Assembly: GCF_024519285.1 (NCBI RefSeq)
Contig: NZ_JAMZCY010000004.1
Span: 310,001-374,000 of the forward strand
Length of the DNA stretch: 64,000 nucleotides
DNA from: Cohnella sp. WQ 127256
Lineage (GTDB): Bacteria; Bacillota; Bacilli; Paenibacillales; Paenibacillaceae
Direction of reading: 5' to 3'
Shown: positions 16,192-26,159 of the stretch, piece by piece
How positions within the stretch are numbered: the first letter of the stretch is position 1
Layout of the letters: every line of letters starts with the position of its first letter
The notes under the pieces: model-generated
Told to the model about the DNA's origin: nothing
The model's database searches: none
Seen by the model: the letters and a program-made list of their open reading frames with translations, nothing else
Translations under genes and position numbers: made by a program

Positions 16192-19100
16192 TTATTGCAA
16201 TAAATTCCAGATGGCTTGAGCCGTTTCCGCGCGGGTAACCTTGTCGGAGGGGCTAAACATGCCCGCTTTCTTACCTTTCATTAATCCTGCTTGAATTGCC
16301 TGATCAACCGCTTTCGTCGCCCAGCCCGATACTTTATCACTGTCATGATAACCGCTCAAGCCCGGATTGCCAACAATTAACTCCCGCTTCGCATAATCTG
16401 CAGCCCTAACGATTAGCGTTGCCATCTGTTCACGAGTGATTTGTGCGTTAGGATCAAATCGATCAGCGGCTACGCCTTGAATGATACCTGCCTCATAAGC
16501 CGCCCGAACGGCGTCAGAATACCATGAATTTGAAGCAATGTCCTTGAAGGGAACGCCTGCCTTTGAGACTGTCAAACCAAAGGAGCGGACAAGCATCGCC
16601 GTAAATTCAGCTCGCGTCGTCAGTCCGTCCGGCTTAAAGCTTTCACCATCCGCACCCGAAACGACATGTTTTGCAGCAAGCGCTTTGATCGCCCGCTCAG
16701 CCCAATGTCCAGAAGGTAAGTCGGTGAAGGACTTATTAAATTCCATTACCGCATACTTGCTGAAATGACTAAGCTCTACGGAAATAAGTCCTTTGGCTGA
16801 GTCTACGATGCCTCCAACATATTCCCAGTCGCGTTTTGTTTCATTGTAATAATAGATTCCGATAAGCTCAGCGTTGTGCGCTGGATCATATGGAAGAACA
16901 ACGCGCACAGGTTTGACGAAAGAGCTCAATCGAGTTTGGGTACCCCTCTCATTCTCCGCATATAATTCGAGTACGTAACCTGACTCCCCAGCTTTTAATT
17001 CGGTATTGTCTGTGTCCGAAGATAATTGAATTCGTTCAAGCTTTACAATAATCCTCTTCGCATCCATTAATTCCTTGCTTGCTTGTTCTCGCAACGCTTT
17101 AAGCAATTCAGAAGGAATAGTCACTGAAGCTTGACCAGATTGAATAGTTAAAGCATTCTGAAGCACTCCTGCCGCGTTAATCGGTAAGGACAAGGAGGTG
17201 ATCCCCGACCCAAGAACCACATTACCTTGGCTACTCTTCAACTGCTCTTCGGTTACATTCTGGATGGCTTTACTTTCCGGGATTGGCGTAACCGACCCGC
17301 CGCCATTGCCATTGTTATTATTGACCGGACCCACGGAAGCTGCCGCTACGGCTGTTGTTGCTGAACTGATCGAAGGGTTCCCCGCAAGCCCATGGTTATC
17401 CACTGGCGTCACTTCGACCTTAATATACTTTCCTTGGTCACCGGAAAACGGAGTATAAGCTGTACTCGTCGCTCCCTGAATCGCGGTATACGTTCCAGCC
17501 AGTGTACTGCTAATGAGCCAACGGTAAGTCGATACCCCTTCTGTATCACCGACATCAGGATCGCTGAAAGTGTGCGTGCCCGTTAATGTCGCGCCCACTT
17601 GCGCAGTTCCCGTTATACTTGCCGTTGCGGTTGGCGCATGATTTACCAACTGGTCATCGGTCTGTATCAACTTCAGATCATCCACATATACGGTACCCGA
17701 TGTCCCTGCCTTCGTGCGAACCGTTACTTGCAGCGATGCTGTCGCCGGATTTAAATGGTCGATAACCGGGACACCGTAAATCTCCCAATCCTTTGTTCCT
17801 CCCGTCGTTAATTGACCCATATCAGGAACATATAACCCAATGCGATTGCCTTCATAGTCAAGCTCATCAATCTCCACTTGCACTCCGTCTAAATCCGAAA
17901 TTCCATCCGTCTTTAACCATAGCGATAAAGCGTATGCTTGCAGCGGATCGACTCGGGTTGCATAACTCCCGATAAAGCTTCCATCCGCATCTGCCGTGAT
18001 CTTAACACCTGCATTGCCGCTATGCTTGACTTCAGTATCCAGAGTAGCCCCCTGATGATTCGGCCATATGCCTGCTTCGAATCCCGAATTTTTCAGCAGG
18101 CTCACCGGTGGAGCCAATACATCGTCTCCATAGCCGCTCGTAATAGAAATACTTCCTATCTGCGGGTACCAGCTAAACTCATTATTTCCTCGAACGACCA
18201 TCTTCAAATAGTTCATGCCGGGAGGAACGCTTACGGAGGATTTGGTTAGCTTAAACCATCCTCTGTTAGTTTCAACCTTGTCCGAAGTGTTGACCTCGAC
18301 TTGTGTCCAATCTGCATTATTCGGAGATACGTAAAAATCCACATAATCCGTGCTACCTGTATAGAGTTGAGCGGAAAATTTGGTGATTGCCTCTTTGTGA
18401 TACACAAGATATTCATCGGTATCCGCCGTTCTCGTCAACCTGCTCTCGTCACCTTCCGCAATGTCGGGATTTGTACTATCCAACCAGATGTTGTTTGATT
18501 TCTCCAATACGGCATCAAAGCTTGAAAGTTCATCCCTTAACGTTCCGTAGGCCGGTATATCCGTAAGATTAACATCATCCATCCATACTGTTCCTGAGAT
18601 CCCCGAAGTTGTTCTGACAATGACCCTTACTCCAGGTGCAGCAATGCGGACTCCTTCAAGATTAAACTGCGTCCATTCCTGCGTCCCTCCGATTTCTATC
18701 CGTCCGTTAGGTTCGGTAATCAGACCGATATCATTGCCGTTCGCGTCAACCTGCATCAATTCAATCCGAACGCCTTTCGGATCCGTTATGCCGTCTGTTT
18801 TTAACCAGACTGACAAGTCGTGCCTTTGAGCAGGATCTGGCGTGGCAATTGCGCTGGACATCCAGTTGCCGGTAGGCCCCGCTTCGAGTTTCGCACTAGC
18901 GTTCCCATAATGTTTGACGCTGGTATCTAGAATGGCTCCGCGCTGCATGTTCCACAAGCCATTCTCGAAACCGCTGTTGTCAATCAGACTATTCCCTTCA
19001 GCAGCATCGGATCCATAAGTAATCTTCATCTGTCCTAACTGTGGGTACCAGTTATACTCATTGTTTGCTTTGAATACGACCTTCAAATAATTCATGCCCG

Positions 19101-21216
19101 ATGGTATGCCATCGGATGATTTGGTTACCGTAAACCACTCGTTGCTCGTATTCTTCTTATTGACATCCTTTACAGTTACGGGAGACCAAGTCACATTATC
19201 CGGAGATACATAAAAATCGACATAGTCCGTATTACCTGTATATAATTTGGCCTCAAACTTGCTAATTGATGGTTTGTTATAGACGATATACTCATCGGTA
19301 TCCGACGTTCTCATCAATCTGCTTTCATCGCCGTCAGCGACAGTTATGTTCGACCCGTCGAACCAAAAATTAGCGGATTTCTCGTAGATGTGATCAAAGC
19401 TTAATAGTTCATCCGTTAATATCTCGATTGCTGATGTGTCTGTAAGAACAGCTTCATCTGCCCATACTGTCCCCTCTACTCCTGGTAGCGTTTTAACGAT
19501 AACTCTGATACCTGATGCGGACGTCTGCAAATTCGGTATCTCGTACTTCATCCAGCCTGCTGTTCCGCCGACGGTAACAGATCCCGGATAGAGTCCCACA
19601 TCGAATCCATTGGCATCTACCTGCATCAGTTCAACCTTTACGCCATTACCCGTAGAAATGTTGTCGGTCTTCAGCCATATGTTGAAGGAATGGCTGTTCT
19701 GTCGGCCGATTTTTGCAACCGAGCTCTCTACATAAGCCTGCTCACCCGCAGCTGTAAGCTTTACGCTTTGTCCCTTGCGTCGTATTGCGGTATCCAGTGT
19801 CGCTCCCTTATGGTCCGGCCATAGACCATTCTCGAAACCGCCATTCGGAATGACATTGGACTGATCCTTCGTTTCAGTGTAAGTATAGCCCGCGGGAAGC
19901 GCATATAATTTGCCTTCGCCCGGGAGAAAATCAGCCGATATCGTATTTTCGCTAGCATTGATCGTTGGAATGACCTCACTGCCTCCGGATACAGCAGAGA
20001 CTTCTTTGATATCCGCTGCGTTAAGAGTCGGATCCAACTGAAATGTAAGCGCTTTAGAATTGCTGAGCGATTTGTTGACTACCATGACATAGCTTTTCCC
20101 GTTATTTGGATTAATGAAATAAGTAAGAATCAAATCATCGCTAGAATTTTGAGGAAGCCAGATAAAATCCTCAGGAACGGACTTCGTCCCCTTCTGAGCA
20201 ACACCCTGATGATATACATACTTCGCATCCAAATGGATCAACGTGCGTCCAAGGCTTTTCATGTCTGCATTTAATTGCTTCACCGGTTCGTAGAAGTCCG
20301 TCTTGTTCCCTTCTTTGTCGATAATTCCATCGACGAACGTTTCGTTCTGGGATTCCGGCGTCCACCAAGTAAACCAGATTGGGTTTTTCACCCCATAGGA
20401 CAGAAGCGAATAGACGTTATATCGCATTTCGTTCTCATTCGGCCTCCTGTATACGCCAGGAATGCCGAAGGATTGCAAATAGCCAGCCGTTTTGAGATTG
20501 TATTTAAGACCTGCTTCTTTGATGTGCTCTAGAGTGACATAATAGTCCTCACTTACGCCCCCGGAAGGAGAATCGGGGAATGGATAAAAATCAAAAGAAA
20601 GCAGCTTTAGGTTCGAAGCTCCAACCGCATTGATCCACCCTTCTACATACCCTTTGTAGTTAGGTATCGCCCACGTTTTTGGAAGTAGATTTAACGAGGG
20701 GATCCGCTCAGGATCAAGCTGAAGAACCCTATTGTAAGCGATTGCATAATCTTCAAGCTCACTCGGTGTTGGCTCGTCCTTGACGTAGTATCCGTAGGTT
20801 GCTGGATGATCCTTGTAATCATTAACCATAGCCGCGAGCTCTTCATCGGTAAGATTCAGGATATTTTTTACGCGATCGTCAGAGACTTGTACTTTCAATC
20901 CTCTCGCTTCTGCTAAATCCAACATCGCTAAATTTTTCTCGACGGTATTCAAGTCTGTCGAGGATACGTTCTGGATGTAATCAATCTTAGCCTCCTTAAT
21001 ATAGTCATATTGCTCATCGTTCGTATTTGCCCAAGTAGGAGGCCAGAAGATGCCGATTGGGAAGGTTTCTTCATCCTGGCTACCGTTCGTTTGGATGCCG
21101 CTGGCTCTTGCCGGAGTGAATGTGCCTGATAGGATCAGAATGAATGTCAGTAGGGAAAATGTATATTTTTTAGTGTTTTGCCCCCACCTAAGGGTCATTA
21201 AAAGTGTATTTTTCAT
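16192..21216 (-). CDS. Large SLH-anchored protein: N-terminal glycosidase-like barrel and repeated binding modules
   Basis: A 1674-residue secreted surface protein; GGAGGA precedes the ATG. Order: signal peptide (1-39, cleavage near ARASG); barrel-like region (52-340) with GIFWPP, YVKDEP (Asp147, Glu148), LLSFDFYPF and IWFTWWTP; tail ending PGEGKLYAL (442); then alternating modules A (455-592), B (598-735), A (743-886), B (892-1027), A (1038-1186). A is a CBM4/9-like jelly-roll pattern (NGGFENGLW...GTVWADE) and B carries ESRLMRTSDTDEY...DFYVSPDN. An Ig-like domain (1192-1290), a pre-SLH domain (1316-1490) and three SLH domains (1494-1674) follow. The barrel is homologous to that of the neighbouring 1584-residue protein although its module context differs. 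It probably binds and cleaves a polymer at the surface, feeding the importer encoded upstream. Substrate and CAZy family unknown. Confidence 0.9.
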   Translation of the reverse strand: MKNTLLMTLRWGQNTKKYTFSLLTFILILSGTFTPARASGIQTNGSQDEETFPIGIFWPPTWANTNDEQYDYIKEAKIDYIQNVSSTDLNTVEKNLAMLDLAEARGLKVQVSDDRVKNILNLTDEELAAMVNDYKDHPATYGYYVKDEPTPSELEDYAIAYNRVLQLDPERIPSLNLLPKTWAIPNYKGYVEGWINAVGASNLKLLSFDFYPFPDSPSGGVSEDYYVTLEHIKEAGLKYNLKTAGYLQSFGIPGVYRRPNENEMRYNVYSLLSYGVKNPIWFTWWTPESQNETFVDGIIDKEGNKTDFYEPVKQLNADMKSLGRTLIHLDAKYVYHQGVAQKGTKSVPEDFIWLPQNSSDDLILTYFINPNNGKSYVMVVNKSLSNSKALTFQLDPTLNAADIKEVSAVSGGSEVIPTINASENTISADFLPGEGKLYALPAGYTYTETKDQSNVIPNGGFENGLWPDHKGATLDTAIRRKGQSVKLTAAGEQAYVESSVAKIGRQNSHSFNIWLKTDNISTGNGVKVELMQVDANGFDVGLYPGSVTVGGTAGWMKYEIPNLQTSASGIRVIVKTLPGVEGTVWADEAVLTDTSAIEILTDELLSFDHIYEKSANFWFDGSNITVADGDESRLMRTSDTDEYIVYNKPSISKFEAKLYTGNTDYVDFYVSPDNVTWSPVTVKDVNKKNTSNEWFTVTKSSDGIPSGMNYLKVVFKANNEYNWYPQLGQMKITYGSDAAEGNSLIDNSGFENGLWNMQRGAILDTSVKHYGNASAKLEAGPTGNWMSSAIATPDPAQRHDLSVWLKTDGITDPKGVRIELMQVDANGNDIGLITEPNGRIEIGGTQEWTQFNLEGVRIAAPGVRVIVRTTSGISGTVWMDDVNLTDIPAYGTLRDELSSFDAVLEKSNNIWLDSTNPDIAEGDESRLTRTADTDEYLVYHKEAITKFSAQLYTGSTDYVDFYVSPNNADWTQVEVNTSDKVETNRGWFKLTKSSVSVPPGMNYLKMVVRGNNEFSWYPQIGSISITSGYGDDVLAPPVSLLKNSGFEAGIWPNHQGATLDTEVKHSGNAGVKITADADGSFIGSYATRVDPLQAYALSLWLKTDGISDLDGVQVEIDELDYEGNRIGLYVPDMGQLTTGGTKDWEIYGVPVIDHLNPATASLQVTVRTKAGTSGTVYVDDLKLIQTDDQLVNHAPTATASITGTAQVGATLTGTHTFSDPDVGDTEGVSTYRWLISSTLAGTYTAIQGATSTAYTPFSGDQGKYIKVEVTPVDNHGLAGNPSISSATTAVAAASVGPVNNNNGNGGGSVTPIPESKAIQNVTEEQLKSSQGNVVLGSGITSLSLPINAAGVLQNALTIQSGQASVTIPSELLKALREQASKELMDAKRIIVKLERIQLSSDTDNTELKAGESGYVLELYAENERGTQTRLSSFVKPVRVVLPYDPAHNAELIGIYYYNETKRDWEYVGGIVDSAKGLISVELSHFSKYAVMEFNKSFTDLPSGHWAERAIKALAAKHVVSGADGESFKPDGLTTRAEFTAMLVRSFGLTVSKAGVPFKDIASNSWYSDAVRAAYEAGIIQGVAADRFDPNAQITREQMATLIVRAADYAKRELIVGNPGLSGYHDSDKVSGWATKAVDQAIQAGLMKGKKAGMFSPSDKVTRAETAQAIWNLLQ
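16698..16827. repeat. 130-base block nearly identical to 11689-11818 (copy 2)
   Basis: Second copy of the direct repeat in the SLH protein genes, with one mismatch in 130 bases. Both lie at the same place in the protein, around the VDSAKGLISV to SFTDLPSGHW segment. Confidence 0.9.
17659..19854 (-). repeat. Tandem A-B-A-B-A binding-module repeats within the 1674-residue protein
   Basis: Two full copies of an approximately 285-residue A+B unit plus a third A module. Diagnostic repeated words are NSGFE/NGGFE, GATLDT/GAILDT, LKTDGI, IELMQVDANG, DGDESRL/EGDESRL, DTDEY and TDYVDFYVSP. The copies are diverged, so this is old internal duplication rather than a recent expansion. Confidence 0.85.
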
Positions 21217-21246
21217 TTACTGTCCTCCACTGATGTAATTTTGAAA

Positions 21247-21266
21247 GGGAGGGGAATCCCCCTCCC
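21247..21266 (-). terminator. Hairpin after the sugar-binding lipoprotein gene
   Basis: An 8-bp G+C-rich stem (21247-21254 with 21259-21266, GGGAGGGG/CCCCTCCC) with a 4-base loop, followed on the minus strand by TTTCAAAATT. It sits between the binding-protein stop and the SLH protein start and may act as a leaky terminator that lowers expression of the giant protein. Confidence 0.6.
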
Positions 21267-21281
21267 CGTTCCTTCAACTAC

Positions 21282-22619
21282 TTACTTAATCCGTGCAGCA
21301 TCCGCCCACGCTTTATCCATGTTCTCGAGCATAACCGCTGGCGTGATCACTTTGAGATAAACGCCTTGCGCGGAAGTCATCATTTCCGTGGTGGCAGCGC
21401 CGCCATACCGCCATCCTTGATCCAAGAATGGGTAGCTGTGGCCGCTCGCCACGACATCGGCGATTTCCTTAAACGCTTCGTCGATATCGCCGGTTTCGCC
21501 ATTGATCGTCATGAAGCCTTGCTGACTCTTCGCCCATACCTTCTGATTGTCCGCTTGGCTCCAGAATTCCAAATACTTCTTCGCCGCATCGGCTACCTTG
21601 GTATCCTTGTTAATTGCAAAGGTCGTGCCTACTGCAGCAGACGCCACGACATCTTGCCCTGCCGCATTGGACGGCATCGCGAACATGCCTAATTTCAAGT
21701 CTGGATTTGTCTTCTTAATTCCAGCTAAAGACCAACTTCCGTCGATGTACATTGCCGCTTTGCCAGTCGCGAAAGCTTTTTGCGCTTGGTCAAGGTTGAC
21801 GCCCGTGCTCTTCTCTGTCAGGTAGCCTTTATCGTTTAAGGAGAACCATTTGTTAACTGTGTCATCCCATGCTCCTGCGAACGTTGCTGTACCTTCATTC
21901 AATTTGGTATCGAAATCAGGTGTCGAGCCGTAGACGAGTGACGGAGCAACGGTGTAGAGCGCAGCTAAAGTCATCCAACCGTCGTTGTTACCGATCGCGA
22001 TCGGCAACACGCCCGATTGCTTGATCGCTTCCGCTGCAGCAACAAATTCATCCCAGTTTTTAGGAGTGGCCAAGTTCAGCTTCTCAAAAATTTCTTTGTT
22101 ATAGTACACGCCCATGACGTTCATATCATTCGGAATCGCATAGGTTTTACCTTCTAATGAAGTCGCTTTCAAAGATGCTTCGGAGAAATTAGAAATCCAG
22201 GATTCGCCTGCAAGATCTAATAAATATCCGGCTTTGCCATAAGAGATCACATCGGACAGGCCTGGATGCATAAGGATGACGTCTGAAGCATCTCCCGCTG
22301 CAAAACGTGTCTTGATGAATTCCTTGAACTGTCCGCCCGGCATTCCTTCATATTTCACTTTAATGCCCGGGTTTTCTTTCATAAACTTCTCGTTCAATTC
22401 GGGTATCGCCCCAAGCTCTGTACCTGATTTGTACCCTGTCACCTTTAGTTCTACTACCTCTGCGGGTGAAGCTGACGGTTCTGTGGATTGCGATGCCGGA
22501 GCCGTTCCGCTAGCGGGAGCACTAGCCTCTGTAGTCTCATTGTTCTTGCCTCCACAAGCGCTCAGTACCAGAACCAACATCATTGTCATTGCCAACAAAC
22601 CTAACCCTCTTCTTCTCAT
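21282..22619 (-). CDS. Sugar-binding lipoprotein of ABC importer (SBP_bac_1/MalE-like)
   Basis: A 445-residue lipoprotein with lipobox LSAC (Cys22) and a Ser/Ala/Glu-rich linker. Its features are those of the family-1 carbohydrate-binding proteins: GYKSGTELGAIPELNEKF near the N-terminus, AIPNDMNVMGVYYNKEIFEKL in the hinge region, and GKAAMYIDGSWSLAGI. GGAGG precedes the ATG by 7 bases. The gene lies downstream of the response-regulator gene and upstream of the two SLH giants, on the same strand as two permeases. It would hand substrate to those permeases. A 202-base gap upstream (22620-22821) probably holds its own promoter, allowing strong induction by the adjacent regulator; no convincing -35/-10 pair was found. 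Confidence 0.92.
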   Translation of the reverse strand: MRRRGLGLLAMTMMLVLVLSACGGKNNETTEASAPASGTAPASQSTEPSASPAEVVELKVTGYKSGTELGAIPELNEKFMKENPGIKVKYEGMPGGQFKEFIKTRFAAGDASDVILMHPGLSDVISYGKAGYLLDLAGESWISNFSEASLKATSLEGKTYAIPNDMNVMGVYYNKEIFEKLNLATPKNWDEFVAAAEAIKQSGVLPIAIGNNDGWMTLAALYTVAPSLVYGSTPDFDTKLNEGTATFAGAWDDTVNKWFSLNDKGYLTEKSTGVNLDQAQKAFATGKAAMYIDGSWSLAGIKKTNPDLKLGMFAMPSNAAGQDVVASAAVGTTFAINKDTKVADAAKKYLEFWSQADNQKVWAKSQQGFMTINGETGDIDEAFKEIADVVASGHSYPFLDQGWRYGGAATTEMMTSAQGVYLKVITPAVMLENMDKAWADAARIK

Positions 22620-22821
22620 TGTATAGCCTCCAGTTGGTTACTTATTTCTTCTTCATCCTAAGAAAAAGAGGCGCTCATGGAAATCACGTAAACTTCTTGT
22701 TTCTTCTCTTATTTTCGGAACCTTATGATCAGTAGAAGTAAGCCTCTCAACCCTACCTAAAAAAACGAACCGAATCCCAAAAAACCATCCTATAGGCAGC
22801 ACTGACCACAATGCCGGAAGG

Positions 22822-24357
22822 TTATGCACGGTCTGTTTCCATACCGGGTCCGTCCCTGTACATCGTCGGAGTTACATCGAATTTCTTCCTAAATAAGGTG
22901 CTAAAATATTTCGAGCTCGTGTATCCGACGGATAAACATACCTCGTACATCTTTAGATCTGTATCAAGCAACAACCTGCGGGCTTCATCTAGCCGAATAT
23001 CCGTCAGGTAATCAATGAATTTGCGGCCCGTCGTATCCTTGAACAGTTCACTCAGATAAGTGGGATTCAGATGAACGAACAAGGCCGCCTGTTCGAGGGA
23101 AAAGTCCGGATTCCCATACTCTCTCCGCATCATTTCCTTTACCTTGCTTATAATTTTCCGCTCATCGAAGCTATCTGGCTTAATAAGGGCGACATTCTCG
23201 ATAAATTGGTCGATGGTGGACAACAACGTGACTGGATCCCCTGTGAACAGCAAGCGTCCCGAAAGTCGGGTAATATCTGCGTTCATCCCCGTGAGCAATG
23301 CGGATGGTGTTCTTGAGGCCTGCAAACCGACGAAGAAGGCTACAAAACGGAAGAGGCGTGCAAACTCCCATACCGGATGATGCTCCCTCGCTTGCCTTAA
23401 GTCCCGCTGCCATAGCTCCAGTAGATGATTCACTAATTTAAGATCATTCATTTCAATTGCAACAATAAGTCGATTTATACGCTCTGCTTCTTCCTCTGGA
23501 ATAAACTCTTCTAAGGGCTGCACATTCCGGTACATCATCTCCTGCGCCTGACGGAATGCCGAAGGCAGAAGCCTTAGATCGTCCACTAGCTCGCCATATC
23601 CAATAGGCGCCAATTGGACGGATTTTCTGTCTACTTCTTGTTCCCTACATTCCAGCCACGCCATAAGCGTAGTTAAATCACGTCCCGCAACGAATGTCAT
23701 CTCGCAGACGTTTGACAAAGACACATCCACAGTCTTGAGAATACCCTTATGCGTCTCCTTATAATGAGCCATCCAGTAGGCATTAGGTAGCACTGTCTTC
23801 TGATCCGCTGTTTCCCGATCAATATCGCATTGAAATCTGAGGATAACCCCGTAACGAACATCCTCATCAAGCAGCCCTTCAGCATCCAACAATTGCTCTA
23901 GCAAACTCATGCTCCCGACCTTCTGGTTAATCGTCCACTCCGACACTGTCTTCTCTAGCCGCAGCCTCGACTGCCGATCGCGCTCGGCGAGCAGCTCCTC
24001 CACTTTCCCGAAAGCATCTACCAGTTCGTCCCGTTGGACGGGCTTGAGTAGATAATCGGTCACTCCCGCTCGCAGCGCCGTTTGAATATACGAGAATTTA
24101 TCGTATCCCGTCAGCATGATCTTGTTAACCTCGGGCTTCTCCTTGTTTAACCTCAGCGCAAATTCCAAGCCACTCATCCCGGTCATACCGATGTCGATGA
24201 TCGCCAAATCTGGGGAGCAAGATTTCACTTGCTCCCATGCTTGTTCCGCGTCCTCGCAGCTTCCAATGACTTCCCAATGGGGGAGAAGCCTGTTCACCAT
24301 GCTCGTCAATCCGGCACGGATCGTCTCCTCGTCGTCCACAATTAACAGCTTAGGCAT
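22822..24357 (-). CDS. YesN-type response regulator with AraC DNA-binding domain
   Basis: A 511-residue regulator. The receiver domain (1-120) has the acidic pair near residues 8-10, phosphoacceptor Asp55 (LAIIDIG) and Lys in YLLKPV. A long middle region (about 150-390) of unknown fold is typical of YesN proteins. The C-terminal AraC/XylS HTH pair (405-505) includes FSLEQAALFVHLNPTYLSELFK and YEVCLSVGYTSSKYFSTLFRKKF. The start overlaps the end of the sensor kinase by 8 bases, so the two are translationally coupled. It likely activates the binding-protein and SLH genes downstream when the sugar signal is present. Confidence 0.94.
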   Translation of the reverse strand: MPKLLIVDDEETIRAGLTSMVNRLLPHWEVIGSCEDAEQAWEQVKSCSPDLAIIDIGMTGMSGLEFALRLNKEKPEVNKIMLTGYDKFSYIQTALRAGVTDYLLKPVQRDELVDAFGKVEELLAERDRQSRLRLEKTVSEWTINQKVGSMSLLEQLLDAEGLLDEDVRYGVILRFQCDIDRETADQKTVLPNAYWMAHYKETHKGILKTVDVSLSNVCEMTFVAGRDLTTLMAWLECREQEVDRKSVQLAPIGYGELVDDLRLLPSAFRQAQEMMYRNVQPLEEFIPEEEAERINRLIVAIEMNDLKLVNHLLELWQRDLRQAREHHPVWEFARLFRFVAFFVGLQASRTPSALLTGMNADITRLSGRLLFTGDPVTLLSTIDQFIENVALIKPDSFDERKIISKVKEMMRREYGNPDFSLEQAALFVHLNPTYLSELFKDTTGRKFIDYLTDIRLDEARRLLLDTDLKMYEVCLSVGYTSSKYFSTLFRKKFDVTPTMYRDGPGMETDRA

Positions 24358-26128
24358 CGCCTTCCGCCCCCTTCATCGTCCGCAGCCGAATTTCAGCGTT
24401 CGTCCCGCCATCTGGACGATTTTCTATTCGCAGCCCGTAACCTTGTCCGTAATAATGCTGAATTCTCCTATGAACGTTATTTACCCCGATGTGATCTCCT
24501 GTTTCATCAGATTCCTGCGCTTTTAGAGTCGAAATAAGCCACGTCATCCTGCTTTCACTGAGACCGATGCCACTGTCGGCGACTTCGATGATAATATCTT
24601 CCTCAATCCTCTTAGCCGACACCCGAATCCACCCTTCTCCCTTCATCGGGGTTAGCCCGTGGATGATCGCGTTCTCGACGAGCGGCTGAACGATCCACGG
24701 CAAAATTTCCATCCGCATCAGCTCAGGGGCGACATCGACGATGTATTCCATCTTAGGAAACCGTACGGTTTGAAGACCCATAAATACGTTGACATACTCC
24801 AATTCCTTGAACAACGGAATCCGTTCCGCCGTCTGTCGAAGCGACAGTCGGAATAGCTTACCTAGCGAAGCTACCATATCAGCCACTTCGTAATCGCTAT
24901 TAATCTCCGCTTTCATATGGATCGATTCCAACGTGTTATAGAGGAAATGAGGGTTGATCTGACTGCGCAGAACCTGTACCTCTGCTTGCTGCTGATAGAT
25001 TTTCATCTTCAACACTTTATTTACGAGCTCTCTGATCTGGAAGACCATGACGTTAAAACTATGTCCAAGACGATTCACCTCATCACTAGATCGCACCTGG
25101 AATTGAACTTCGTAATCCCCAACCTCCACGCGACGCATCAACCTTTTCATTTCTTTAAGAGGTTTAATAATCGTAAAGGATAGCAAAGCGAACAGAATGG
25201 TAGATACGAGCAGCATAACTCCCGTATAGGAGAAAAGCAGGTTCCGCAAAATACTAAGCTCATCCGAAAGCTGATTTACCTCGATCGCATTCACGACCGT
25301 CCATCCTGTAACGGAAGAACGAACATAATGAATCATCGTCTCCTTGCCGTCGATATCATCCGTATAATATCCATACGGTTGTGTCGCCTTAAGCGGAAAA
25401 TGACTGCGCCTCAGCGAGTCATCAGGGTGATAAACGACTTTATCCTTATCATCGAGAATAATCATCGTTCCTGCGGATTTGCTTTTCATATTGCCGACCA
25501 GGTCCCGTAACCCGTCCATGGAAATGTCAAAAAGCAGCACCCCATAGGACTGCCGATTTTTGACATTTACAATACTTCTTGCGTAAGAGAATATGTATTG
25601 ACCACTGTCGTTCTGCAAGGGATACGGGGAAACGAGCACGCCTTTTCCGTCCTTCGCCAACGAATCCCTGTACCAGTCTTGTTTCTCAAAATCGCTATGA
25701 TCGATCCATTCTCCATTACCATACTGAGAATAGAGCACTTCCCCATCATTGATCCAGTAAGCACCGAGAACGTCGGAAAAAGGAATGACGACCATAATAC
25801 TTCGTAGGGCGCGATCGATCGATACCTTCTCCATGAACAAATCCTTCGGATTGCTGCGATCAGGATTCAAGCTCAGGTTCTCCCACACGTCCAGATAGAA
25901 GGTCAGGGACAATCGGTCAATCTGCTGGATATAAGTGTCCAGGTTCTTGCTCACTTGATCCGTCAGATTAAGACCATATTCCCCGACCTTCACCTTCAAG
26001 TTGTCGTTGTAGCGGTTAAAGCCTAATAACGTCACGATAATGACAGGAATGAATATCGTCAGCGAATATACCGATATCAGCTTCGAATTCAAATTCCAAT
26101 TACGAAATGGGACTACCCGTAGCTTCAT
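24350..26128 (-). CDS. YesM-type sensor histidine kinase
   Basis: A 592-residue membrane kinase: a first transmembrane helix (about 17-35), a large extracellular dCACHE-like sensor (about 40-285), a second helix (about 290-315), HAMP (316-368), the His_kinase domain with phosphoacceptor in QINPHFLYNTLES, and an HATPase_c domain (LVENAIIHG, ADSGIGLS). The GGGAG site is 9 bases before the ATG. It would sense an extracellular sugar or binding-protein complex and phosphorylate the overlapping response regulator. The permease genes lie just upstream (31-base gap), so kinase, regulator and importer are probably one transcript. Confidence 0.94.
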   Translation of the reverse strand: MKLRVVPFRNWNLNSKLISVYSLTIFIPVIIVTLLGFNRYNDNLKVKVGEYGLNLTDQVSKNLDTYIQQIDRLSLTFYLDVWENLSLNPDRSNPKDLFMEKVSIDRALRSIMVVIPFSDVLGAYWINDGEVLYSQYGNGEWIDHSDFEKQDWYRDSLAKDGKGVLVSPYPLQNDSGQYIFSYARSIVNVKNRQSYGVLLFDISMDGLRDLVGNMKSKSAGTMIILDDKDKVVYHPDDSLRRSHFPLKATQPYGYYTDDIDGKETMIHYVRSSVTGWTVVNAIEVNQLSDELSILRNLLFSYTGVMLLVSTILFALLSFTIIKPLKEMKRLMRRVEVGDYEVQFQVRSSDEVNRLGHSFNVMVFQIRELVNKVLKMKIYQQQAEVQVLRSQINPHFLYNTLESIHMKAEINSDYEVADMVASLGKLFRLSLRQTAERIPLFKELEYVNVFMGLQTVRFPKMEYIVDVAPELMRMEILPWIVQPLVENAIIHGLTPMKGEGWIRVSAKRIEEDIIIEVADSGIGLSESRMTWLISTLKAQESDETGDHIGVNNVHRRIQHYYGQGYGLRIENRPDGGTNAEIRLRTMKGAEGDA

Positions 26129-26159
26129 AGTTAACGGCTCCCTATCTAGTTGTTGTGCG

